This document shows, in pieces, positions 20,251 to 30,325 of a stretch of 64,000 nucleotides of DNA (positions within the stretch are counted from its first letter, which is position 1; each line of letters opens with the position of its first letter). A program made the position numbers and the translations under genes. Location of the stretch: contig NC_067203.1 of NCBI RefSeq assembly GCF_026262505.1, forward strand, positions 13,094,392-13,158,391, read 5' to 3'. This DNA is from Trichomonas vaginalis G3. Its lineage: Eukaryota; Parabasalia; Trichomonadida; Trichomonadidae. Under the pieces are notes generated by a model. It ran no database searches and was not told where the DNA came from. It saw only the letters and a program-made list of their open reading frames with translations.

Positions 20251-21759
20251 ATGGAAGAAGAATTTGTCACTTTTTTGCATCAAAAAAAAGAGATAATGAG
20301 TCTTACAGATAATGATGATAATTTTACCGAACAAGTTGGGGAAGATGGCCAAGTTTTGGTAAAAGTTCCAAAGTCTCGTATAGATTCTGCATTTAATGAG
20401 TTTAGAGAAACAGGAAGATTCGTAGATTGCCAGTTCCAGGTCAAACAAGGTATCATTTCATGCCATAGAGTTATATTATCCAAATATTCAGATGTTTTCC
20501 TGGAATTATTCAGTAAATTGCCAAATGATGAAAATCATATTATCATCGACATTCCTTTTTGCCTCAACGAAGAGTCTTTTAAAGATGTTATTGATTTTAT
20601 ATATACTTTCTCCATTAAAGTCACTCCCAAAACCATTGCGGACATACTAATCACGAGTTATCTCTATGGTATTGAAGAATTAGTTGCAATTGCAACTGAT
20701 TATTTCTTAGAAGCACTAGATGGTGAAAATGTGCTCGATATAACAGAAAAATTCAAGTTTAGTTTATCCAATGAGACCATTCAAAAATATCCGGCCTTAT
20801 ATCAGAACTATCTGCAATTAATACAAAACAGTGGTTTATTTGCTTCCATAATTGCTAAGAAATTTACGAATTATCCACGTCAAAAAATTATGGACAAAAT
20901 TCCGACATTTTTAGTAGCTGATATTATGAAAAACTTGAACTACGAAACTATTAATGATATTTCCCAGTACCCATCTATAAATGATTTCATTATTGAATTT
21001 ATAGATAAATTTGTTGAAGGAAAACAACTCTCCGACCTTGACAAAGAGTGTCTTTCAAAGGTGATAGACTGGTCTGACCCAGAATCATACCAATACTTCG
21101 TTTATCATCAGTGCGATTGGGTCACATCTTCAATCTCCCGAAGAATGTTCGATAAAATACTTAATATGCGTAGGAATTCAATTCCTTCCATTGAAAATCA
21201 AGTTTCTAACCTGAAATCTAACTCGCATCATTTTCTTGGCGTATTAAGTCTATTACAGCTCATTGTTTCCAGCAAAGGCGAGACAGAAGTTAGTGAATGC
21301 AACATTCTGAAGTCGATAGGAACACTTTGGAACACTGTTAAACCATTTAATCCGTTGACTTACAATTTTGTACAACTTTCAGCCGATACGTCACCTCCTT
21401 TATGTCCTCACATGTCAGTACAAAACATGTTTGTCGATAATGAAGAATATTACTTCGCTCATTCCGCATATGCAAGTGAAGATATTGAACCTTACAAGAA
21501 ATCGTTAAAAGTAGGTATTACTTTTGACATTCATACCATGGATGGTCGAGATATCCATGCAAACCTGAGAAATCAGAAAATGGACATTAGAACTCCCGCC
21601 AAGAAGAAAGATAAAGGTTTACCGCTTAAAATCTCTACGTGCACGGATTATGATACATCATCAATAGAAATTTTTTGCAGTCAACAATCGCATTACATTT
21701 CTATTTTTGGTTTGAGAATATCTTTCATAGATATTATTGGAAAGTTTGTTTTGAAATAA
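20251..21759 (+). CDS. BTB/POZ-domain protein
   Basis: A 502-residue protein. Residues about 55-155 form a BTB domain: FVDCQFQVKQGIISCHRVIL, where the conserved D and CHR(V/K)IL block lies, then SDVFLELFSK, a beta strand HIIIDIPF, FKDVIDFIYTFSI, and DILITSYLYGIEELVAIA. A BACK-like helical region follows (VLDITEKFKF, then DIMKNLNYE). The C-terminal third (about 350-500) has no recognised motif. BTB domains dimerise and often join substrates to Cullin3 ligases; no Kelch or MATH domain is seen, so the partner is unknown. Such proteins are common in Trichomonas. The start is placed at the ATG right after a TCATCA initiator; MSLTD at residue 16 is an alternative start. Confidence 0.85.
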   Translation: MEEEFVTFLHQKKEIMSLTDNDDNFTEQVGEDGQVLVKVPKSRIDSAFNEFRETGRFVDCQFQVKQGIISCHRVILSKYSDVFLELFSKLPNDENHIIIDIPFCLNEESFKDVIDFIYTFSIKVTPKTIADILITSYLYGIEELVAIATDYFLEALDGENVLDITEKFKFSLSNETIQKYPALYQNYLQLIQNSGLFASIIAKKFTNYPRQKIMDKIPTFLVADIMKNLNYETINDISQYPSINDFIIEFIDKFVEGKQLSDLDKECLSKVIDWSDPESYQYFVYHQCDWVTSSISRRMFDKILNMRRNSIPSIENQVSNLKSNSHHFLGVLSLLQLIVSSKGETEVSECNILKSIGTLWNTVKPFNPLTYNFVQLSADTSPPLCPHMSVQNMFVDNEEYYFAHSAYASEDIEPYKKSLKVGITFDIHTMDGRDIHANLRNQKMDIRTPAKKKDKGLPLKISTCTDYDTSSIEIFCSQQSHYISIFGLRISFIDIIGKFVLK

Positions 21760-22052
21760 AAGTATATATATACCTTATCTTTGTCTACATAAATTTTGCA
21801 ATTATTTTGAATAAATTTTAAAATTGTTTTGAATTGTGAATACTATTTGTTGTAGTACCTCTTAAATATTAATAAAAATTATATATAAATAGTAGATTGT
21901 TTCAAATTTCGTTGTATTAAATTATTTTATTAAATATTTTGAAATATTATAAAAATCTATAAACTAAATCGATATAGAAACTAAAATTATGCATTAATGC
22001 ACCTTAATTTTTTGAGAATTTTTCCAAAAAAATCATAAAAATCGAAAAATGA

Positions 22053-22235
22053 TTAAAAATTTACACAATTTTCATATGGGAATTTAATTTTTGAAATTTT
22101 TTTGGAAATAAAAAGATTCAAACTCGAATTGTTGATGGCATAAATTACTTCAGGATGATCTATGGATTTTGATTCTATATAATTTAAGTATAAATTTGAA
22201 TAATCGTCACCATTTCTAGGTATTTCGAATTCCAT
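22053..22235 (-). CDS. Possible small ORF downstream of the Atg13-like gene
   Basis: From the ATG at 22235 (MEFEIPRNGDDYSNLYLNYI and following) this is 60 codons plus stop; the open frame extends upstream to 22328 only with a TTG start. Composition is gene-like, with no recognised domain. It begins about 110 bases after the Atg13-like stop on the same strand. It could be a fragment or a chance frame. Confidence 0.25.
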   Translation of the reverse strand: MEFEIPRNGDDYSNLYLNYIESKSIDHPEVIYAINNSSLNLFISKKISKIKFPYENCVNF

Positions 22236-22347
22236 AAAACGGTAACTTTTAACTTTGATTCTAATGTATAAAATTATGCCATGCTTATCAAAAAGTTCCA
22301 AATTAATATAATAAAATTTTATAAACAAACAATATTAAAGATCGTAC

Positions 22348-23241
22348 TTAACCAGAAACACTCCATTCTGATAAAATGGAGTCAACTTCCACTTTGATAA
22401 ATTTGTATCTCTCTTGGATTTCTTGGACATCATCAGTTTTGTCATCGAAATTAGTACTTTCTACGATTTTTGCGAATTCTGATATGTCAACTGGCGTCTG
22501 ATTGAAGCTTTGTGCTAAATCCTCTCTTGATTTCGAGATACTTTTTTCAATTGAATCCAAATGGGCGCAGCTATCGCTTAAGAAGTCTTTTGACTTTTCA
22601 GGAACGATCCTTGGCGAGATTATTTGCGAGGAATAGCTTCCTGAAGCAGATAAAGGTTTCTTAAGATTTGGAATAAGTAAATCAACTTTACTCATATAAA
22701 CACATCTTATGAGTAAGGATCCGTATGGAGTTTGTATTTCTGGAAAGTTGTAAGTTAATGGACATTCAATCGGAGGTTCGTCGACAGGAAAGTCAGATAG
22801 AGGCGTCAATGAAAGAGAAATATTACGAGGGCGCTTGGTAAACCTTGAAAGCGTAAGATCTAGAGTTTTTGCGGGCAAAAGATTTAAAATCGAATATAAA
22901 GATCGAAGAAGAGTTTGAATTTTATGATATATCAAAATTTTGCTCTCATCTGTTGCAGAAGGACTTGATTTTGCTGGTGATGGTGTATTAATTATATACC
23001 ATCTTTCTATTACTTCGTTTGGGTTATCTAGTATAACATCTATTCTTATCCATCCATGAGAATGCTTCGAAGATACTTTTCTAATAATGGATTGAACTTT
23101 AGGCAGCTTTATATGAATCCATTCTTGTTTATCATCCATAATATCAGAAATTTGAGAGGGATTACGAGCACTATATATGCATAATACCGCATTGCACATT
23201 AGTGCGTGATTTAAGGCAATAAACGGTCTTTCTTTATCCAT
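22348..23241 (-). CDS. ATG13: Atg13-like autophagy protein (HORMA domain)
   Basis: A 297-residue protein. Residues about 62-185 match the Atg13 HORMA domain: GWIRIDVILDNPNEVIERWY (63-82), IYHKIQTLLRSLYSILNLLP (104-123) and TPYGSLLIRCVY (171-182). The pattern E-R-W, then L-L-R-S-L-Y-x-x-L-x-L-L-P, then TP-G-L is typical of Atg13 across eukaryotes. The rest is a short Ser/Asp-rich tail ending in a helix. Atg13 is a regulatory subunit of the Atg1/ULK kinase complex that starts autophagy; the tail normally binds Atg1 and Atg17 or FIP200, and here it is much shorter than in yeast. It shares a 90-base divergent promoter region with the RRM gene. No Atg1 gene is in the window. Confidence 0.8.
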   Translation of the reverse strand: MDKERPFIALNHALMCNAVLCIYSARNPSQISDIMDDKQEWIHIKLPKVQSIIRKVSSKHSHGWIRIDVILDNPNEVIERWYIINTPSPAKSSPSATDESKILIYHKIQTLLRSLYSILNLLPAKTLDLTLSRFTKRPRNISLSLTPLSDFPVDEPPIECPLTYNFPEIQTPYGSLLIRCVYMSKVDLLIPNLKKPLSASGSYSSQIISPRIVPEKSKDFLSDSCAHLDSIEKSISKSREDLAQSFNQTPVDISEFAKIVESTNFDDKTDDVQEIQERYKFIKVEVDSILSEWSVSG

Positions 23242-23331
23242 TTTTTATTTTATCACTTTTATCGTATATCACCCCTTCCTTTTTCTGAACGACCCCACAT
23301 TTCATAATTTTGACAACTTACTGAGAAAAAG
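23242..23331. promoter_or_regulatory. Divergent promoter region, Atg13-like and RRM genes
   Basis: Only 90 bases separate the two ATGs. It holds TATCACTTTTATCG at 23251-23264 and TTTCATAATTTT at 23301-23312; the second fits an initiator for the RRM gene. The first is in the opposite sense for the Atg13-like gene, reading CGATAAAAGTGATA toward it. Similar GATAAAAGTGA words lie before other minus-strand starts. Confidence 0.4.
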
Positions 23332-23598
23332 ATGTCAACCATCGTTGTTATGAATCTGCACTTTCGTGTCAACATTGATGACTTGTATACAGCATTCAAA
23401 CCTTACGGAGAACTAACACATTGTCGAATGATGATTAATGAAAGACACGAACCAAAGGGATACGCTTTCTTAACATTCAAAAGAGAAAGCGAAGCAAGAA
23501 AAGCTGTAGACATGATGGATGGCTTCAAGATGTATGGACGCAAAATCAGCGCTTCTATTTCCACAGGCAAGACTGCAATTAAAAATCCAACATTTTAA
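23332..23598 (+). CDS. Single-RRM RNA-binding protein
   Basis: An 88-residue protein made of one RNA recognition motif. RNP2 is IVVMNL (4-9) and RNP1 is KGYAFLTF (42-49) with the aromatic pair that stacks on RNA bases. The beta4 strand region GRKISASIS closes the fold, and the tail is short. Such minimal RRM proteins serve in splicing, mRNA export or stability; no auxiliary domain allows a choice. It is transcribed divergently from the Atg13-like gene. Confidence 0.9.
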   Translation: MSTIVVMNLHFRVNIDDLYTAFKPYGELTHCRMMINERHEPKGYAFLTFKRESEARKAVDMMDGFKMYGRKISASISTGKTAIKNPTF

Positions 23599-23960
23599 AT
23601 CTTGAGGGCATCAAAATGAAGAAAGTTCTCACATAGCAAAAAATAAATACAACGAAAACAGCTATCACTTTGTAGAAAAACAAATACGAGCTATTCAATA
23701 GGACCATACTATTCAAAAGTGTTTGTTAAATAAAATTTCTTTACTTTGTCTTTAATTATTTCTGATTTGCTCAAGTCAGAAAAGATAATTTTTTTTTTTA
23801 ATTTACGATTTTTATTGAATAAATGTATGACATTTTCTATGTTAAATTATTGTGAGTTTGGAAAGAATGCTCTTGCCAGCTCTACAATCAGAAATTTAAT
23901 TTTTGTTTTTAATCTTTTTATTAAAAGTAGGTAATTCATTTAAAAACAATTCTTTATTCA

Positions 23961-24482
23961 TTAAATCTGCTTAACACGATGTAATCTTGATGCCAAAACA
24001 GAAAGTGTAGTAATAACAAGCTGCTCATGACTATATGTTGCAAGCATTGCATCTGAAAGCTTGAAAGCCTTCTTAATTTTATCAAAGTCGGTCTTTGGAT
24101 TTGCCAAAAATTGATCAAATGTTTTTGGATCTGATAATCCTGGAATACTAGGAAATTCATCTTCAAAAGTAATTGCAATGACAGCTGTTGTATCTTTTTG
24201 TATTGCACAGAACTTTAAAGCGCCATTAAGACGGCCATCAGGGGATAAACAACGAAGGATTTCAAGATAAATTGATTTTGATTGAGTTTGATCTCTTTCC
24301 TGTATTGTTCTCATATTTAAAATTGCTACTTGAACGTGTGCTAAGGAAATAATTGTTCTTGCATCAATTAAAGCAACTGGGGGTTGATTAGCTTTGATAT
24401 AATCATTAATTGTTTGAGGATCTCCAATGTTTTCAAAATAGCACATCTTAAATTTGTATTTATCTGCAAAGAACTCTACCAT
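23961..24482 (-). CDS. CGI121: KEOPS complex subunit Cgi121/TPRKB-like
   Basis: I start at ATG 24482 (MVEFFADKYKF); the open frame extends two codons to a TTG. Product 173 residues. The match is by pattern to human TPRKB and yeast Cgi121: ALIDARTIISLAHVQVAILN, then SKSIYLEILRCLSPDGRLNG with the invariant T/S-x-E-I-x-x-x-LSP block, ALKFCAIQKDTTAVIAITF, and a C-terminal helix VITTLSVLASRL. Cgi121 binds the Bud32/PRPK kinase and tRNA in the KEOPS complex that makes N6-threonylcarbamoyladenosine at position 37 of ANN-decoding tRNAs. Length fits the family. It is divergent from the small ORF at 24571. Confidence 0.85.
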   Translation of the reverse strand: MVEFFADKYKFKMCYFENIGDPQTINDYIKANQPPVALIDARTIISLAHVQVAILNMRTIQERDQTQSKSIYLEILRCLSPDGRLNGALKFCAIQKDTTAVIAITFEDEFPSIPGLSDPKTFDQFLANPKTDFDKIKKAFKLSDAMLATYSHEQLVITTLSVLASRLHRVKQI

Positions 24483-24570
24483 CTTCAAAATTTTTACTAA
24501 TTTGGGGGAGAAAATTTAATTGCAGGGATAAAAATTGAGAAGTTTACAATAATATATTTGTTACTTGGGT

Positions 24571-24807
24571 ATGAGTAATAGATATACATATGACCAACTA
24601 ATAGATAGCTATTTTAGGAACATAAACAACCGAATGAGCAGATTTTCAGCGGAAAATTGTTCTAATTTCGTAAAACAAAATAAATCAAATTTCAATGAAG
24701 AACAATTTATGAAAAAGTTAGCAATAAAGCTATTAGAATTAGATGATTTAATACACGATTATGATTCCACAGACCTTGAAGATGAAGATTCAAATGAGCC
24801 AAATTAA
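24571..24807 (+). CDS. Small acidic-tailed protein, unrecognised
   Basis: I start at ATG 24571 (MSNRYTYDQLIDSYFRNINN). The product has 78 residues, mostly helical by composition (FNEEQFMKKLAIKLLELDDL), ending in an acidic tail (STDLEDEDSNEPN). No family recognised. Only 88 bases separate its ATG from that of the Cgi121-like gene, so they may share a promoter region. The codon pattern looks like a real gene. KEOPS has small helical accessory subunits (Pcc1, Gon7), but nothing in this sequence lets me call one. Confidence 0.5.
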   Translation: MSNRYTYDQLIDSYFRNINNRMSRFSAENCSNFVKQNKSNFNEEQFMKKLAIKLLELDDLIHDYDSTDLEDEDSNEPN

Positions 24808-25161
24808 TTTACGCACAAAAACTGAATTCTTTTCAGACATACGATTAACTCAAAAAGTATTCAACTCTTCTAGCATTATCAAAGAGCAATTTTAAAGATA
24901 TATTGTATCTGATCTTGTTCCACGTACAATATACACTATGAATATATGTTTCATCGGAAATCCTAGATGAATTATTAATCGCAGAGATATCCACAGATTA
25001 TTTGTTACAAAACACTGCATTTTATATTTATTTTTCTTTTGAATATATATGAAAATGGAAAAGAACTGAAAACGTGTTAAAATTCACGTCCAGTTTATCT
25101 CAGTATTGATTAAACTTCAATTTTTAACTTTGTTTTTCATTTCATATTTAATTTTAGAGAA

Positions 25162-25395
25162 ATGCCATTAGATATGGTTATATTTATAAAAGATTCATTA
25201 AATTTAGCATTATACGATATAACATTTCATGAATATGTGACTGATTTTAGAAATTTTTGTTTGAAATATTGCATGAATGATATATCAGACAAAAAGGTAT
25301 GGTGCAATATGCTAATAAGCTCCAGTTTATCCAAACAAACGAATGATGGTGATACTGTATCACTAAAAAAAATTATACGAACTCATATCTTATAA
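25162..25395 (+). CDS. Small protein of 77 residues, unrecognised
   Basis: ATG start (MPLDMVIFIKDSLNLALYDI) about 20 bases after TTTCATATTTAATT, which may be an initiator. It has four Cys, no signal peptide, and a polar C-terminus. No family recognised. It could be an independent short gene or the 5' remnant of a longer one. Confidence 0.35.
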   Translation: MPLDMVIFIKDSLNLALYDITFHEYVTDFRNFCLKYCMNDISDKKVWCNMLISSSLSKQTNDGDTVSLKKIIRTHIL

Positions 25396-25864
25396 AAATA
25401 AATAGTATTATTATGATCAATACTATATAAATATATGTGATACCATACAATAACATGTTTTTAGCCATCTAAAGTAATTTTTTGGGGCAGAAGCAAAGTG
25501 GGAGTTCATTTGACAAAATTATGTGTATCCTCAAAATATTCAATTTGTTGAATCAAATTGGATTATGAGGGCCGTATAAAGTCTTTTGCTTTAATGTCGC
25601 TTAGTTTATATTGTTAATGATGTTCCCAATTTTGGATTACTGTTATTTTTGCTGAATTGAATTTTTTCTAAAAATTTATTGTCATATCTTCATTAAAACA
25701 TCCAAATTATCTTATTAGATGTTCCATTTATATTTTTGGATCACCTCTGAAAAGGCTGCATCAATTTGAGAGGCAAAATTTATGAAAAGTATTGAAAAAT
25801 TCGAAATTGAGAGCTTTCAGAGTTATAATAAAATTATTCGAAATTAAATCATTATTCAAGAAAG
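25396..25864. other. Intergenic with a dispersed sequence word
   Basis: No gene. AGTGGGAGTTCATTTGACAA at 25498 resembles AGTGGGAGATCATTTGACAA at 28176, each followed by a similar AT-rich tract, suggesting a dispersed repeat relic. Confidence 0.4.
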
Positions 25865-27515
25865 ATGGTAAAACAAGTGTGTGTTACAGGAGCTACAGGA
25901 GTCATGGGGAGTGAGACAGTCAAGCAACTCTCCACACTCGAAGACTTGAAGATCAAGATCTTTGTCGTCGACAGCGAAAAAGACAGAAAGATCGCAACAT
26001 CATTAGTTTCAAAGTACGGAAGTGACAAGATCGATGTTTGCTATGGTGATCTCAGAAATTACGATGATGTTTCAAAGTTCATCCAAAACGCAGATTATGT
26101 TCTTCACATCGGCGGTCTCGTCAGCCCAGTTGCAGATAACAAGCCAGTCCTCACATACGCAGTCAACGTCGATGGTGCAGAGAACATTGTCAAAGCAATT
26201 CACGAAAACAAACTCGAAGATACAGTCAAAGTTGTCTACATCGGCAGTGTCGCCGAGACAGGCGATCGCAACTATCCAATCCACTGGGGAAGAACAGGTG
26301 ACCCAATCCAAGTCTCTGTCTACGACCACTACGGCGTCTCAAAAGTTCTCGCCGAGAGAGTTTTTGCAGAGAGCGGAATCAAGCACTGGGCAGTCTTCAG
26401 ACAGAGCGGAATCCTTTACCCAGGACTCCTCAACAACATGAAGCCAATCATGTTCCACGTTCCACTGAACGGCGTCCTCGAGTGGTGCACAGTTGAAGAC
26501 AGCGGCAGATTGATGAAGAACTTCGTCGACTTCAACCTCCCAGACGAGTTCTGGAACAGATTCTACAACATCGGCAGTGGCAAATTCTACAGATTGACAA
26601 ACTTCGAATTCGAAGATCTCCTCTTGAGAACATGCGGACTCGGCTCTCCAAAGGATCTCTTCCAGCCAAACTGGTTCGCAACACAGAACTTCCACGGACA
26701 CTACTACGCAGACAGCGATGTCCTCGAGAACTATCTCAAGTTCAGAGAGAACCTCCCAACAGAAGAGTACTTCGAGCGCATGTGCAACAACGCACCTCTC
26801 GAGTTCAGAGTTATGAAGAGTGCCAAAGTTGTCAAGAACGTCGCATTCCTCGCGAAGCCTTTCATGAAGATGATCGCATGTGACAAAGACTTCGGAACAC
26901 TCGGCTGGGTCAAAAACAACGACAAAACACGCCTCGACTCATTCTACGGAGGAAAGGAATCCTTCGAGAAGTTGCCAGACAACTGGTCAGAGTACGCAAT
27001 CAAGCACTACGATACTCACGTCTCTGCATCCGAGAAGTGCAAGTTGGATCACGGCTACGACGAAACGAAGCCATTCGAATCACTCACAGTCGAAGACCTC
27101 AAGAAGGCTGCCGAATTCCGTGGTGGCGAGCTCGTCTCAACAACAGTCGGCAAGATGACAGACAAGCTCGTCTGGAAGTGCGGCCACTGCGGCAAGGAGT
27201 TCGAAGCATCTCCAAACCTCATCCTCCGTGGAGGACACTGGTGCCCACACTGCTTCATCCCAAAGAATCGCAGAGAATAACAAGTTCTTCGCTCAAGTAT
27301 GGTATCCACACCACAGCCACGAAGAGAAGAACTACTACGACTTCAACGAGATATTCGACAAAGAGTGCTTCGATACACACTCTAAGAAGACAAAGAAATC
27401 AGTTGTCGCCGTCTCATCTTCAAACCAGTACATCTACTTAACAACAATATTCGTCATTTTGTTCTTAGTCCTCACAATATTCACTCTCATCAGAGGAAGC
27501 TACTCAATCTTCTAA
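25865..27515 (+). CDS. NAD-dependent epimerase/dehydratase fused to treble-clef zinc finger and C-terminal membrane segment, one late frame break
   Basis: The first frame (25865-27280, 471 residues) opens with a Rossmann nucleotide-binding motif, VTGATGVMGSE (7-17). An extended SDR core follows: ADYVLHIGG, VYIGSVAETGDRNYP, and YDHYGVSKVLAERVF with the catalytic Y-x-x-x-K. A treble-clef finger lies near the end (KCGHCGKEF, then LRGGHWCPHC). The frame stops at 27280, but the adjacent frame continues with IAENNKFFAQVWYPHHSHEE and a membrane segment YLTTIFVILFLVLTIFTLI to 27515. Related proteins carry an FFAQVW-like stretch directly after the finger, so I infer one indel near 27262. The gene uses C- and G-ending codons far more than its neighbours, a sign of high expression or different origin. 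The substrate is unknown, probably a sugar nucleotide or lipid. Confidence 0.85.
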
Positions 27516-28388
27516 GCTTCATGGATTCATATATTTTGTTTTGATTATATATAGATTAAATTTTGTTTGTTATTTTATTTTAAATCTAATCCTTATTTTT
27601 CTCTATCATATCATATTATATCATATCATGTCAAATGTCAGCAACTCTTTCAAAGTATTTATATTATGTACAGATGGAGAACACACGATAAATAGCTTCT
27701 CAGAATGAATAGAACTCATATAACAGAAACATTATATTGTATGTCTATAATATATGTTCTTTTATCAGTGATAAAACACAAAGATCGAAAAAAAAGTTCT
27801 GTTATTATGAATTATAATCAAGAGCATTGACAAATACATACTTATACTCACATACAATAACATTAATCATCGTTTATTAAAGTGATTATATTAAATAAAT
27901 TAAGCTTTTTTTTCAAAAATCGCTTTAATTTATTTACTTAAAATCAAATGTATGATATGAATCAATTTAATATGGTTATTATTTCCAATGACTAATGTAT
28001 TTTAGCAGTGAAACAAAGTTAATTCAAAGTGTAATATTATTTTTCGAAGTTTTATGAGCAAATTTTAATAATAATAATAGGTGTTCATATGCATCATATA
28101 CCAAATTTGCTTGTTTACTGTTTATTTCTCATTTAAATACAGCAAAATATATCATTATTTCATGATGCTGGAAAGTGGGAGATCATTTGACAAAAATGTA
28201 AACCTATCACACAATATTTTGAATAAACTCTATCAATTTCTCATATGATGGGCTAATGATAAATTTAAATTGATAATCTTGTTTCTTTTATTATTTCCGG
28301 AAACTTTTATCTTTTGGATTACTGTGCCGGAAGTTGAACAGAATTTTCTTGTAAAATTTTTTTTGTTTTTCCAAAATTTTATATCATA
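27516..28388. other. Intergenic, no gene seen
   Basis: AT-rich. It contains a TCATATCA-like microsatellite near 27607-27632 and the dispersed word at 28176. Small open frames here are low-complexity and not convincing. Confidence 0.45.
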
Positions 28389-29142
28389 CCGAAATGCATC
28401 ACTAGCAAAAGTGACATTTGGCGCCAATTTTAAATTAGTGGATTTTGTGTTTATTATTTAAAAAATATAATTGATAAAATATAATTAACATTAATAGAAT
28501 AATATGGATAAGATTTGATAAAAAACAATCATAAATTTTTTTTGGGCGCCATATAGAGAACTATAGTCTGCGAGGTACTGATTCTATCCATGTACCTCGC
28601 AGACCATAGTTCTCAGCCAAAATGGCTGAAAATTGCTCACAATTGTTGAAATGTGAGCAATTTTTAGCCGTTTTGGCTAAGAATTGGAGGGTGTGAGTAC
28701 TATAGCATGTAATAGTATCTCACACCCTCCAATTCTTCCTATGGCGCCGAAAAATTTTTGGTGAAATGCGACGACATTTCACCAAAAATTTTTCGGCGCC
28801 ATATAGAGAACTATAGTCTGCGAGGTACTGATTCTATCTATGTACCTCGCAGACCATAGTTCTCAGCCAAAATGCCTCTAAAATTTGTATACCTATAAAC
28901 TCAAACTTCAATATATTCAATTTTATTTTTATAATTAATTTAAATATATCCATATAATTCTAATGTTTTCTTTTAATTTAAAAAATAATAATAATTAAAA
29001 ATAAAAATAAACTTTTCTATAATATTTATAAAGCTGATTTGATATATAACACATTTAGCTTAACAAAATAACTTAGAAAAATTGCCGCACAAAATAAGAG
29101 TAAGTGCCACTTTTTTGTCACTTTTCTAGTGATGCATTTCGG
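28389..29142. mobile_element. TA-flanked non-autonomous element with hairpin cluster
   Basis: CCGAAATGCATCACTAG at 28389 is repeated inverted at 29126-29142, and the inverted match extends inward through AAAAGTGACA for about 27 bases. TA flanks both ends (28387-28388, 29143-29144). The 754-base body has no coding sequence, but a 330-base core is a chain of five perfect or near-perfect hairpins (separate entry). TA duplication suggests mobilisation by a Tc1/mariner-type transposase. Confidence 0.65.
28545..28874. repeat. Chain of five hairpins with an 80-base direct repeat
   Basis: Consecutive inverted repeats: 28556-28614 (GAGAACTATAGTCTGCGAGG arm), 28615-28678 (AGCCAAAATGGCT arm), 28679-28737 (AAGAATTGGAGGGTGTGAG arm), 28743-28800 (GGCGCCGAAAAATTTTTGG arm) and 28806-28864. 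The fifth is a copy of the first: bases 28545-28624 and 28795-28874 are identical except at one position, exactly 250 bases apart. Stems are 20-26 base pairs with short loops, and the hairpins abut with almost no spacer. Confidence 0.9.
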
Positions 29143-29305
29143 TACGGAACAGTTAGCAATAATATATATTAAGAGCCAGTTCTGTGTAGTTTAATTCAAT
29201 TGCTTGTAGTCATGCATGTTTTCATATTGCATGATCAGACAGACCGTAAAACGGATTGACAATAATGGAATTTTATGGCGGGAAATCAAAAATTCTAAGG
29301 AATAG

Positions 29306-30325
29306 AGATCTGAATATACATGGCACGGCGGGCGCAAAAAGTGACAAAATAGAATACCTATGGTGGCAAGACAAAGGAAACATTTTTGTAAGGCAAACAT
29401 TATATCAAATACCTTTACTTTGTAATAAGAAATATAATTATCACGAAATTACAAATAAATATTGTTTAATATAATTAATAGCAAAATTCTTTTTTATTAT
29501 TTCCCTTAAGACCTTACTTATTAAGTATACGTATAACAAGCTTGTACTGCATGTATTAGTTAATAGAACAAAAGAAAATGAGCTCAAATGAAAAAAATTT
29601 TCATGCTATTTTGGAAATATGCATATTCGAAGTATGAGAGTTGTAAACACCGAGAATTTTAAGCTTTGGTTGATGATAGTCTTTAATTTTTCTTGAAGTA
29701 GTAAATTATTTGATATGAAAATTTAATGGCCAGCATAATCAATCGTGCGTTTCGTTTCTTGATTGAGAAACGATGATTGTGTGCTAATGAATTATTGCGT
29801 CTGACAGGTTATGATTATGGATACCTGAAATTAAGCTTTTATGGGAAACATCACCGAGCGCCATTTGGCGCCCCTAATGCTGTTTCTATCGGTATGATTA
29901 AGGAGCTTTCTTATGCACTTTCATCACTTGAACTTGAACGCTACAAGATATATGCCCCCCTCCCAATGGGAGGTGGGAGCAAAAATTGAAATGTTGACAT
30001 TGATTTTTGAATACTTTACAAGCGCCCCTCCCAGTGGGCGCGGGCGCAAGTGATCGGGTCAAAAAAATCATAAAAATATTCAAAATTGCGATTTTAATAG
30101 ATGTTTAAGAAGTAAATTTATTAATAACGATATTTCATAGTACAAAATGTGTTCAATCTCTTCGTAAATCATTCAAAAAAATCAAAAGAATTTCCAAAAT
30201 TCAATTTTTTTAGTAAAATTTATATCTTTTTCTATCGTCTCCTCCCCACCAGTGGGAGCCACCGGAGGCGCGGGCGGCGCCGCTGGCGCCAAAAAAGTAG
30301 CGCCCATCGTGCCATGTATAGATCT
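29306..30325. other. GC-rich relic region bounded by inverted repeats
   Basis: ATACATGGCACGGCGGGCGC at about 29316 recurs inverted near 30299-30317 as GCGCCCATCGTGCCATGTAT, next to AGATCT on both sides. Between them lie GC-rich tracts unlike the surroundings: CCCCCTCCCAATGGGAGG near 29953, GCGCCCCTCCCAGTGGGCGC near 30021, and a stretch with GGCGGCGCCGCTGGCGCC near 30273. On the minus strand these read as Ala/Pro/Thr/Gly-rich peptides. On the plus strand 29777-29986 is open (GAPNAVSIGMIKELSYALSS inside) but begins at TTG after a stop. I read it as debris of a repeated gene or element. Confidence 0.45.

Noticed and set aside
26022-27441. Several overlapping open frames on both strands inside the epimerase gene
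   Set aside because: They are shadows produced by its C/G-rich codon use; only the Rossmann frame and its frame-shifted end have family motifs.
29777-29989. 70-codon frame with GAPNAVSIGMIKELSYALSS
   Set aside because: Begins at TTG after a stop, with no promoter; kept only as part of the GC-rich relic.
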